DNA of 64,000 bases from Hyposmocoma kahamanoa (lineage: Eukaryota > Arthropoda > Insecta > Lepidoptera > Cosmopterigidae): the NCBI RefSeq assembly GCF_003589595.1, contig NW_020653750.1, positions 6,773,474-6,837,473 on the forward strand, read 5' to 3'. Shown here in pieces: positions 1 to 8,835 of the stretch. The translations under genes were made by a program, and so were the position numbers. Within the stretch, counting starts at the first letter, position 1, and every line of letters starts with the position of its first letter. A model generated the notes under the pieces. It had not been told where the DNA came from and searched no databases. It saw only the letters and a program-made list of their open reading frames with translations.

Positions 1-703
1 AAGTCTAAATTATGTACTAGCCAGATCTTGCACTTTTTCACCTAAAACATTGAAAAATTTAGCAAGTTGAGCACATGTATCTGATACTTAGCTCATTAAC
101 TGAATCCGTCAAATTTATGACGTCAGAAAGAGCTTTACGTAACTTATTATTTTTGAGATTTGTTAAAATTTTGCTATGTGTTCACTTCCATAATGTAATA
201 TATTTGGTAAAGGCATCAGAAATGCTTATTTCGTTTTTATTTAAAATTTTGAAAACGTGTTCACATCGAAGGGCATATATCTGGTTAAGGTTACCTGTAA
301 TTTCTTGAATGATTGCATTTAGCGGGTTCAATAAGCTTCTCTTAACGCGAATAGGTAAAAATTAATCTACTTTCTAATGTCATTTTTGTGAATATGGGAT
401 ATCTATAGGAATTATTGTGTACGGGTATTTCATCAATTAATGAATTTTGTGCTTAATGCGGTTAGTAAATGTAACTTTTTCTTCTAGGTAAAATACATGT
501 TCATATTCACTACATAAATTAATCAAATTACGCGATGTGACACCACGCGTTCGGACACTGACTTTTGTAAATTGCATAGTTTGCTCGTTGAATGCACTTG
601 AATAGGTTCCGGTACGTAAAGTATTACTAATTGTCGGATTTGATATTTATAATTGAAATACATGAAACACTACCGGTGATATTTATATTATATTAAAAAT
701 TAT
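1..703. other. AT-rich DNA, no gene seen
   Basis: I find no open frame with protein-like composition, no RNA gene and no clear repeat here. Short open frames are present but have no recognisable domain and are compatible with chance. Confidence 0.5.
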
Positions 704-1008
704 TTAAATACCGATATTTTTTTTCTTTACCAGGAGTGGGATGTAAGATGCTTCTAACTGGTCAAACAAATTACAAAAACTGACATGAACATTCTCTTCA
801 AATTCAAAAACATTTTGAAGTGTTTTATGAACCGTCTAAAGAATAGCGCCAGTCATATTAAATTTTGAATATTTTACACTACTATGTATAGACCAATCTG
901 ATTCTAAATCTTCTTCAATAGTATATAAATTTCTAGCAGCAGCAATTTGGGTAAAACGAAGGTTACGTCTGTCAAATGTGTCTGTAGAGGAACTAGTCCT
1001 AAGCCGGG
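704..1008 (-). pseudogene. Possible decayed coding segment, unidentified
   Basis: On the minus strand a reading frame runs from 1006 to 704 with one TAG (838-836). Its composition looks protein-like, with stretches such as RFTQIAAARNLYTIEEDLES and FDQLEASYIPLLVK. It is preceded by a pyrimidine-rich acceptor-like stretch ending in CAG at 1009-1011, and a GTAAAG donor-like site lies at 730-725. It could be a host exon that has decayed or part of an old transposon. Its phase does not join directly to the exon candidate just upstream (1047-1280), so I do not combine them. I do not recognise the family. Confidence 0.22.
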
Positions 1009-1046
1009 CTGAATTAGGGTGAAAATTTTTGAATGATTAATAAGGC

Positions 1047-1280
1047 ACTTATAAAGAAAAGAAAAAAAAAATGGGGAATGGATCAAATAGGAAATTGGCA
1101 GCCAATAGGATATGTGTACTTACATCAATATCTGCATATTTTATTTGTGTCTGGAACCTTGTTCTATCGATGTTTGGATAGGGATCCTCTTCACCTCCGA
1201 ATGCCAGCCTCTCCGTAGGTACGTAATTGTAGATTTTTCCGTTCGATACGAAAAATAGCAGCAAGATTAAGATAAATCAA
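1047..1280 (-). CDS. Candidate exon with signal-peptide-like start, unidentified
   Basis: Minus-strand reading from about 1276 to the GTAAGT site at 1121-1116 gives a hydrophobic run (FILILLLFFVS) followed by a soluble-looking segment containing TERLAFGGEEDPYPNIDRTR and QTQIKYADID. Directly after the last codon comes GTAAGT, a perfect donor. The frame is closed upstream by TGA and has no ATG at the expected place, so the initiator may be lost or lie in another exon. The pattern of a signal peptide plus a secreted N-terminus suggests a secreted protein; a resemblance to the start of large lipid transfer proteins is only an impression. It could also be chance, because the open frame is short. 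Confidence 0.3.
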
Positions 1281-1734
1281 CTACTACTGACTCTACAACT
1301 CCAAGACTGCGCCAATTATATAGGGTGGCCGCAGTGGAGATGAAGTAAAGACGAGAAAATATGATGAATAACTATATTAAATTTCCACAAAGGTATTTCT
1401 TAAACTAAATAATTTTAAGAACGTCCGAAGTTAGGTACGTTAGGTCTAAAAGTGCTTATACGAAAAAGATCTTAACTAAAGGAATTTAGTCTACGTCCGA
1501 TGTTAGGAACGTTGGGCGGAAAAGTGTCTCATAATTATAATTAAAATGACGAGTTTTGCATCGGTCACGTTGCAATGCACGGGGCGCGCGTTCCGGGGTG
1601 CGCGAATGCAAGTGCATTGAACTGACGTTTTAGGTATGTGTGTTATGCAAATCTGGATACATAACATGCAGAGCCTGTGAGCGCCATGTCTAGTATGCTT
1701 ATCGAATTTGCCTTATCGAATTTAACTTAACGCA
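1281..1734. other. Non-coding stretch with one GC-rich hairpin
   Basis: No gene seen. At 1571-1618 a CpG-rich segment is flanked by an 8-bp inverted repeat (CAATGCAC and GTGCATTG). It differs in base composition from the AT-rich surroundings and may be the end of a short inverted-repeat transposon. Confidence 0.4.
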
Positions 1735-2179
1735 GTACAATTGTACTTCCAACTATCAGGGCAACATTCTGGACCTGGTGCTAAGTTGTCAAGCTGTCAT
1801 ATGCGCAAAGGAGTGTATGACTCCTTTATCCAAATTTGACCAATTTCATCCACCTATAGAGTTTTCATTTTGTTTTGCCGCTAATAAAAATGTCTGCGCA
1901 TAATAAAATACGCTTCTGTTTTTATAAAGCCGATTATACGAATATTCTTCACGATCTAAACAAAGTAGATTGGGACAATGCATTCGCCTCCTGTAATTCA
2001 GTTGACGATATGGTATCTTCTTTCTATGCAATAATTCCAAAAAATACCCGATTTGATTCTCACGTAATCTTATAAATCTATTACGAGAAAAATATAAGTA
2101 CCGCCAGAAGCTTCGAAAGTTTAACAACAACCCACGCGACAAACTGGCTTTCGAACTTGCAAGGTCCCGTTCCGATAAA

Positions 2180-4003
2180 ATGAAAAACGTATGTTATAAA
2201 CAGTACATAGCTTGCCTGGAGAGTAATCTACGTTCGAATCCAAAATTATTCTGGTCGTTTGTGAAAAGTAAACGTAATAACAGTAGCCATTATCCTTTTC
2301 AAATGTACCTTGAAATGTTGCATGAAAAATCTGCAGTTGGTAGTAAAGATATCTGCAATCTGTTCGCTAATAACTTTGCTTCAGTTTACAACAAACCTAC
2401 TGACACCTCTGCTGCGGTCTACGATGCGCCATCTCTAACTAGCAGCTTTTTAACTATGATTCAATTTAATGACGACCAGGTATTCAAGGTTTTGGAGAGA
2501 CTCGATCCTTCAAAGGGAGCTGGAAGTGATGGAATTCCTTCTAAATTTGTGACCATGTGTGCCCCAGGATTAGTCGACCTCTACGACTAATTTTTAATAC
2601 ATCTCTGAGCACTGGTGTCTTTCCGACTGCATGGAAAAAGGCTCTTAACTATAAGAGCCTTTTTCCATGACTCTTGCATAAAAATGGAAACAGGGAAGCT
2701 GTAAATAACTACAGACCTATTTCCATTTTGCCAATCTTTGCTACGATCTTTGAGTGCTTGCTGATCCCCATACTCTCTTGGCATTTCAAGGGTATAATGC
2801 TCTCTGAGCAACATGGTTTTACCAAGGCACGCTCCACTCATCAACAATATTTCTCACTCTCTTGACCAGCATTCTTCTGTGAGCGCCATTTACACTGACT
2901 TCAGCAAGGTTTTTGATAAAGTTAACCATCAACTTCTTCTACGTAAACTTTCCATATATGGTATAGCAGAGCATCTGCTGGGTTGGTGCGGGTCGTATCT
3001 GTGCGGCAGAACGTCTACGGTCGTTGTAAACGGGGATTCATCGGAGCCTTTTCGAGTTTCTTCTGGAGTGCCGCAGGGTTCACATTTGGGTCCATTGCTT
3101 TTCAATGTTTTTATAAATGACATAGATCAGTGCTTTAGGCACTCACAGTTCTTGCTGTTTGCTGACGATTTGAAATGTTTCCGAGTTGTGAATACCATTG
3201 ACGATATTGCAAAATTACAAGAAGACATTAACCGCTTAGACTCCTGGTGCGACAATAACCAAATGATTTTAAATGTCTCTAAGTGTTGTGCAATCTATTT
3301 CACCAGAAACACTAAGCATGTCGTCAACCCTCTAGTCACGATTAAAGGTAACCCAATTTCTAATGTGAGTCAAATTAAGGATCTGGGCGTGCTGCTCGAT
3401 TGCAAACTTCGCTTCCATGTCCACATCGACAGCATCGCATCTAAGGGTTTTCAAACCCTCGGATTCGTCTTGCGAAACTGTAGGGACTTTAAGTCGCCCA
3501 GCATTAAAATTATGTTGTACAGTTCTTTGGTGCGAAGCGGGTTGGAGTACTGTAGTGTTGTATGGAACCCTTTCTATGACGTGTACAAAAAGAAACTTGA
3601 AAGAGTACAAAAAAGATTCGTGTGGCACTTGACCTATTCCTGCTTTCTTGCTAAGTCCTTAAAGAATTACGACGCCAGACTTGAGCACTTCAAAATGGAA
3701 ACATTATCGTATCTACTTCGTAGGAATACACTTGACAGTCGGTTCTCGTTTAAACTAGCTCGTGGAATTCTAGACACGCCTGACTTACTGAACGAACTCG
3801 GCTTTAATATACCGCGTAGGTTGCCAAGGTCCTCGCAGTGTTTCAAGTTATTCTGGACCCCCAGCTCCCATTCAAACTTGGGCCACTTTGCACCTTTAGC
3901 CAGACTGGCACACCAGCATAACAATAATCTTGACAAGACATTTGACATCTTTGCTGAAAGTTTGCCTAAATTTAAACGTTCTATGAAGTCCCTGACATCT
4001 TAA
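2180..4003 (+). pseudogene. Reverse transcriptase of a CR1/Jockey-type LINE, broken
   Basis: This encodes most of the RT and its C-terminal region, which in an intact element would copy the element RNA at a nicked target. The linker and RT start lie at 2180-2580 (DPSKGAGSDGIPSKF), the NYRPISILP block at about 2706-2735, and the palm motifs at 2890-3180: YTDFSKVFDKVNH, SSGVPQGSHLGPLLF and LLFADDLK with the catalytic FADD. The C-terminal part runs to the TAA at 4001-4003. Reading needs three frame segments (2180-2580, about 2674-2850, then 2850-4003). The first break coincides with the perfect 18-bp palindrome at 2630-2669. The RT core after 2850 is otherwise open, so decay is moderate. Confidence 0.85.
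2630..2669. repeat. Perfect 18-bp inverted repeat inside RT frame
   Basis: The arms at 2630-2647 and 2652-2669 are exact reverse complements, with a 4-base loop (ACTA). The element's reading frame is intact on both sides but not across the hairpin, so the duplicated inverted segment is itself the lesion. This fits a template-switch event. Confidence 0.9.
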
Positions 4004-4277
4004 AAAATATATTGTATTCGATTATTTTTATGATTTATATTTTTATTACTTTATTATGGATTCGATTATATTTACATTTTTTATTTACATTTATATTTTT
4101 TCAATTTAATTTGTTTGATTGATTAAAATTGCAGTAGTAAATGTTAAAATAACACTTTTATTATCTTGCGTGTTGTCTTCACCTATAATTGCTATAGCAT
4201 TAAGCTTTTGTTTTGTATTGTTAAATATTTGAATGTTGTAATATATATAGTGTTGGTGAACTAAATAAATAAATAAA

Positions 4278-4610
4278 AAATGAATATCGAACGAACGCAC
4301 TTTTGTATAATGCATTCAGTTTCGTAGTACGGCCGCTTGTACATTTCTTTGGCCAAATTTAACATTTAGTGATGTATACGTTAGGCAACACTGTTCTCCT
4401 GATCTGATTTTGAAAACAAAGTGACGAAAATTATTATGACCTTAGCAATATTATAAAAATATTTTCAACATTCTATAACTCTTTTGTTATAACGCGTTAG
4501 CGTTTCGTTTTTTTTTTCAGTTTTGTAGTATCTATTATCAGTGGTATCTGCAATTTTGATAATTTTTGCAGCACGTTGTCTCGAATGTCCGAATATAGTG
4601 ATCAAATAAT
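4278..4610 (+). repeat. P-element cluster repeat unit A, direct copy
   Basis: This matches 7005-7306 in inverted orientation over about 300 bp with scattered substitutions and small gaps. The outer limit of the match (TGAATATCGA at 4278) is shared by both copies and so probably marks a true element or repeat end. Confidence 0.8.
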
Positions 4611-4962
4611 TACATACATCGCCGGATATGTAGTACGAGTAATAAAAAATTATATATAATGCAAAAAATTAACAGAGCGCTGTCTTTACAAAAATCTGGA
4701 GTTGGTCATACATATTAGTTCGTTTCTTGCGAGGACGAAAGTGGTCTAGTTTATCCCACCTAAGATGCTATCAAAGTATGCAGAGTTGCAAAGTTAGAAA
4801 TCCGAGAAATAATAAACAAATCACAAAAATTTCACATGAAGCCTTCATTAAGTAAACCTCTTCTGATTAATAACATTTTACCATATTTTGTCAGCAGTAA
4901 CATTTTCATTTGTCTGGCCATTCATCAATTTGATCAATTACGAACAGAAAACCATTAGTAAA
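4600..4962 (+). pseudogene. P-element-like (THAP/P superfamily) transposase, C-terminal remnant
   Basis: Plus-strand translation in two frames gives ITYIAGYVVRVI followed by SCEDESGLVYPT, DAIKVCRVAK and IFICLAIHQFDQL, in the order typical of the C-terminal half of P-superfamily transposases (an AGYV block, a GGLVYPS-like block, then a FDQ..TENH block). Three internal stops and a frame change show that it is dead. In the third copy (7737-7866) the same region reads further, through TENHLVKLIKTVASSFIDVR. P-type transposases are DNA cut-and-paste enzymes with an N-terminal THAP zinc finger; that N-terminal half is not found here. Confidence 0.6.
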
Positions 4963-5084
4963 AGGAATTAAGGCAGTCGCAGTTCATATATTGACGTGCG
5001 TTTTCATTATTTAAGTTAATTGATAAGAACAAAAGTACAAAAAGATGTTGTATAATAAGCTCATTTTATTGGAAGGACCACTCG

Positions 5085-5475
5085 ATTACTCGAACTTCTC
5101 GACATGCAAAGGCTACAAACGTTATTCAGATCACAGTCATCGTAATGAAATGAAAGTTACCGAACGTCCTACCGTACCTCTGTTCGCGACTAAGCCGCTG
5201 GTGCTAAGGTGCTGGTGGTAAGCTTGTAGTAGTGTACCTGTCATAGCGCAGTTTTATGAAGCTTTGTCTCTGTTCCGTTTCTTTACTCATGTCCTATTGC
5301 ATTTAAACTATATAAAAGTGGGTCCACATTTGTGACATAGCACACGCACCGAAACTCCGTTACATGCCATGGGTACTTGCTACGTAAATGTGGACGCTAG
5401 GACGGACTGTGACAAGGCACCGAGATCCTGTGTATTGTGTGTGTGGATTTTATTGTGGATATTTATCATTTATAC
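5085..5475 (+). repeat. Outer inverted-repeat arm, left
   Basis: This matches 8145-8530 inverted, including GC-richer stretches with a CAGCACC-like tandem motif near 5208 and 8382. The right copy has an expanded CACCAG repeat (8393-8411). The two arms flank the SINE and the inner palindrome. Confidence 0.8.
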
Positions 5476-5777
5476 TTGTTATAGTACCGGTACGCTATGA
5501 TGGCCGTTTTGACATTTGTCCGCTCACCAAGTTCGTATTAATTCATAGCTACGTTGAAGGAGCTAATAGCTGTACATTGTTGTCAATAGTGACGTTCAGT
5601 AAAATTTATGGAATGTATAATTTTACGACACAAGTCAGCATTTGTTCTCTCAACACGGCAACTCGCGTCAAAGCTCAAAGCACAACAAAGCAGTTTCGAA
5701 TTGACGATATATTAAGTAAACTACAAGTTTGTTTTTTAAATTAAAATTAATAAATATAATTAAATTTTTATTGAATT

Positions 5778-5945
5778 GATATTTAATTATTTTTTGTGAA
5801 ATTACTTCATTAGTTTGTTGTAATTATTAATACAAATATCGAACACTTAGAAAACAATCCCTTCGATCGGCCGGATTCGAACCAACGTCTCCTAGCAAAG
5901 CGTGCCAGACGCTATGCCAACTAAGCCACGGAATGAACCAGGGGA
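5778..5945 (-). repeat. tRNA-derived SINE, family 1
   Basis: Read on the minus strand, the head has an A box (TGGCTTAGTTGG) and a B box (GGTTCGAATCC) spaced as in a tRNA, followed by a body ending in an AT-rich tail. The acceptor stem does not pair, so it is not a functional tRNA. A related copy lies at 37937-38110: the body GTGAAATTACT...GTTATAATTATTA and the GAACAC segment align. Confidence 0.65.
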
Positions 5946-5949
5946 CCTT

Positions 5950-6577
5950 ATTATTTTTTCTTCGCACGGTTTGCTTAGTTAGTGTATCGAAATGCCATCA
6001 GATCGCTCATATTTAGTGAAGTTTAATATGTAACATTCTAATAATTGTAATGTTCTAAATGCAGGACAAAAACTCCCGTGTACCAATTTTGTATGGTTTT
6101 GGAAAAAACTTCATAGTTCTTCGATTTTATACTTAGAAATTTCAAAAATCATTAAAAATCTAAAAATATAAATACTATTAAATGGCTATTAACATGATAT
6201 TAAAAAGAATTTAAAACGCCATTTATTTAGCTTTGCCGCTTTTCCAAAATATAAGCGTAAGTTGCGAATATCGAATATTTCCGTAAAATGATCATAATTT
6301 TTTTATCTTTGTTATTTCGCGTTAGTAGCACTTAGAAATTATTTCAAAAAATAGTTAACTATGCATACTATTCTCATAAAAAGAGCGAACTCTTAAAGCC
6401 GTGGTTCTCTGGCAAGTTTTTTTTTCACAGCATACGTATATCTAGATAGACGCCGCAAGTACAGCAATTTGTATGAAAACCAAGCGTGCCACATTTTTTG
6501 TACCCACTATGACATCACAACTGCTATTTGGAAACCTCCTCCCACTCGCTCTAAATAGATTTATTGAACTGAATACG
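5950..6577. other. AT-rich spacer inside the inverted-repeat cluster
   Basis: No protein-like frame. This lies between the SINE and the inner inverted-repeat arm and has no second copy that I could find in the window. Confidence 0.4.
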
Positions 6578-7103
6578 CGTAAACACGCGTATTCCATTCA
6601 TTTAATGGATTCTAAATATAATAATTTTTGTTCTAGTATTTGTTGATTACAAGTACCTAGTCGTAATAATAATATAGTAGAAAAATACTAGAATAAAATA
6701 GTTAAGTCTTTTTTTTACTTGTTTTTAAAAAATGTTGATTACTTAAAAGAATTAAGACTTTAATTTTTAATCGACTTTTAACATTGAAATTATTGTCCTT
6801 CCAATAAAATGAGCTTATTATATAACATCTTTTTGTAATAGAAGATCTCATCGTTTAACTTAAATAATGAATACGCACGTCAATATATGAACTTGCGACT
6901 GCCTTAATTAAGTTTACTAGATGGTTTTCTGTTGGTAATTGATCAAATTGATGAATACCAAGACAAATGAAAATGTTACTGCTGACAAAATATTATTTGC
7001 TCACTATGTTCGGACATTCGAGGCAACGTGCTACAAAAATTATCGAAATTACAGATACTACTGATAATAGATACTACAAAACTGAAAAAAAAACGAAACG
7101 TTA
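6578..7103 (-). repeat. Inner inverted-repeat arm, left
   Basis: This is the reverse complement of 7629-8137 over about 500 bp at roughly 85-90% identity by eye. It carries the P-like transposase C-terminus in minus orientation (about 6860-7000). With the right arm and the 525-bp spacer (7104-7628) it can form a very large stem-loop. Confidence 0.85.
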
Positions 7104-7307
7104 CTAAACGTTATAACAAAAGAGTTATAGAATGTTTTTATAATATTGCTAAGGTCATAATAATTTACGTCCCTTTGTTTTCAAAATCGATCAGATTCGA
7201 GAAGTGTTGCCTAACGTATAATCACTAAATGTTAAATTTGGCCAAAGAAATATAACAAGCGGCCGTACCACGAAACTGAATGCATTATACAAAAGTTCGA
7301 TATTCAT

Positions 7308-7580
7308 GGCGTATTAACAAAAGATCACAAATATATCGCACCAAGTAAAAGCCGCAATGTATTACAAAACATAAGGCATACACTCGGTTGCATTTTGTTT
7401 GCATCTCCTGATTACAAAATCACTTGCCCGTGGAAGAAAACGTCACTGTTTACTCGTTTATCCACAGTTATAGTGCTTTTGCAGTTTACATTGGCACAAT
7501 TATGCATTTTTCGCGTTTTCGATTGGTGTTTATCTACGATAACGGTCGAGCGCGTTCTGAAGTGTAACAGCGGCAAGTAA
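7308..7580 (+). CDS. Open frame in the palindrome spacer, unidentified
   Basis: A frame without stops covers the spacer between the inner arms. It encodes a basic segment (KDHKYIAPSKSRNVLQN) followed by a hydrophobic stretch (LSTVIVLLQFTLAQLCIF) and a Cys-containing tail. A GTAAGT follows the codons at 7577 (a possible donor), but no good acceptor is seen. It may be a fragment of the transposon body or a trapped host exon; length alone does not exclude chance. Confidence 0.2.
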   Translation, partial: GVLTKDHKYIAPSKSRNVLQNIRHTLGCILFASPDYKITCPWKKTSLFTRLSTVIVLLQFTLAQLCIFRVFDWCLSTITVERVLKCNSGK

Positions 7581-7628
7581 GTGAATTTAACTTACTTTGG
7601 GCACGATAATATATTTGTTAGTAACGAT

Positions 7629-8137
7629 TCGTTTTTTTTTCAATTTTGTAGTATCTATTATCAGTAGTATCTGTAATTTCGATAATTTTTGTAGCACGTT
7701 GCCTCGAATGTCCGAATACAGTGAGCAAATGATATTTTGTCAACAGTAACATTTTCATTTGTCTTGGTATTCATCAATTTGATCAATTACCAACAGAAAA
7801 CCATCTAGTAAAATTGATTAAGACAGTAGCAAGTTCATTTATTGACGTGCGTATTCATTATTTAAGTTATCGTAGATCTTCTATTACAAAAAGATGTTAT
7901 ATAATAAGCTCATTTTATTGGAAGGACAATAATTTCAATATTAAAAGTCGATTAAAAATTAAAGTCTTAATTCTTTTAAGTAATCAACATTTTTTAAAAA
8001 CAAGTAAAATAAAGGACAAATATCTTATTCTAGTATTTTTCTACTATATTATTATTACGACTACTTGTAATCAACAAATACTTGAACAAAAATTATTATA
8101 TTTAGAATCGATTAATTGAATGGAATACGCGTGTTTA
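7629..8137 (+). repeat. Inner inverted-repeat arm, right, with P-like transposase tail
   Basis: This is the partner of 6578-7103. Its 7737-7866 segment translates as IFICLGIHQFDQL, then TENHLVKLIKTVASSFIDVR, the best-preserved copy of the P-type transposase C-terminus in this cluster. Confidence 0.8.
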
Positions 8138-8144
8138 CGTAAAT

Positions 8145-8530
8145 ATCCACAATAAAATCCACACACACAATACACAGGATCTCGGTGCGTTGTCACAGTC
8201 CGTCCTAGCGTCCACATTTACGTAGCAAGTACCCGTGGCATGTAACGGAGTTTCGGTGCGTGTGATATGTCACAAATGTGGACCCACTTTTATATAGTTT
8301 AAATGCAATAGCACAAACGGAACAGAGACAAAGCTTCATAAAACTGCGCTATGACAGGTACACTAATACAAGCTTACCACCAGCACCTTAGCACCAGCAC
8401 CAGCACCAGCGGCTTAGTCGCGAACGGAGGTACGGTAGGACGTTCGGTAACTTTCATTCGATGACTGTGTTCTGAATAACGTTTGTAGCCTTTGCCGGTC
8501 GAGAAGTTCGAGTAATCGTACAGTTTGACG
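8145..8530 (-). repeat. Outer inverted-repeat arm, right
   Basis: Reverse complement of 5085-5475. Ends near 8530, where similarity to the left arm stops. Confidence 0.8.
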
Positions 8531-8545
8531 TTCGATTCGGGTGTT

Positions 8546-8759
8546 GTGAATAAAAATGAAAAGAAATCATACTATATCAAACAAATCAAATCGATCGGCA
8601 ATTGAGTTACCGTAAGGTTCTGAATCGATACCCAGGGCTGCCGGTATACACGTAGCGCATCGTGTTTGTTTGTAATTTTTGGTATCTATGTATACGTTGC
8701 CCAGTAACAACTTGTTTACGGCCGCTTTCTATATTTGATCCTGAATCTAAGATTGTTTT
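8546..8759. other. Junction sequence, no gene
   Basis: Short unassigned stretch between the P-element cluster and the Gypsy element. Confidence 0.4.
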
Positions 8760-8760
8760 T

Positions 8761-8835
8761 GTAGCGGATGTTCGGAGGGTTGTTAGTTGGAGAAGTGAAA
8801 CGCTCGATGTCTAGCTCGCAACTAACATTTATTTC
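8761..8835 (-). repeat. Truncated 3' LTR of the Gypsy element
   Basis: 75 bp nearly identical to 12358-12433 (about 5 differences). On the minus strand it ends in CA at 8760-8761. Integrase coding sequence joins it directly at 8836, so the 5' part of this LTR and the 3' coding end were deleted together. Confidence 0.75.

Larger units (their letters stand above)
1735..4283 (+). mobile_element. 5'-truncated non-LTR retrotransposon (CR1/Jockey group)
   Basis: The element starts inside the endonuclease C-terminus (GNILDLVLS at about 1761), passes through the linker and the reverse transcriptase (RT), and ends in a 3' UTR with a tail of AAAT units and an A-run at 4262-4279. Losing the 5' end is usual for LINE insertions. 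The right border abuts exactly the start of the inverted-repeat cluster at 4278, so one of the two inserted next to the other's end. An 18-bp hairpin interrupts the coding region at 2630-2669. Clade assignment beyond the CR1/Jockey group is not possible by eye. Confidence 0.85.
4278..8545. mobile_element. Nested inverted-repeat cluster of P-superfamily transposon pieces
   Basis: Several segments recur in both orientations. 4278-4610 recurs inverted at 7005-7306. 4880-5085 recurs inverted at 6785-6985 and direct at 7737-7930. 5085-5475 recurs inverted at 8145-8530. 6578-7103 recurs inverted at 7629-8137. Translation of the shared block gives the C-terminal part of a P-type transposase (see 4600-4962). 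The whole thing resembles two or three copies of one DNA transposon that inserted into or recombined with each other head to head. A SINE sits inside at about 5778-5945. Confidence 0.75.

Noticed and set aside
5388..5744. 118-codon plus-strand frame
   Set aside because: It starts inside an inverted-repeat arm and runs on into unrelated sequence before the SINE; composition not protein-like.
5866..5936. Genuine tRNA gene on the minus strand
   Set aside because: A and B boxes are present, but the acceptor stem does not pair and the sequence continues into a SINE body.
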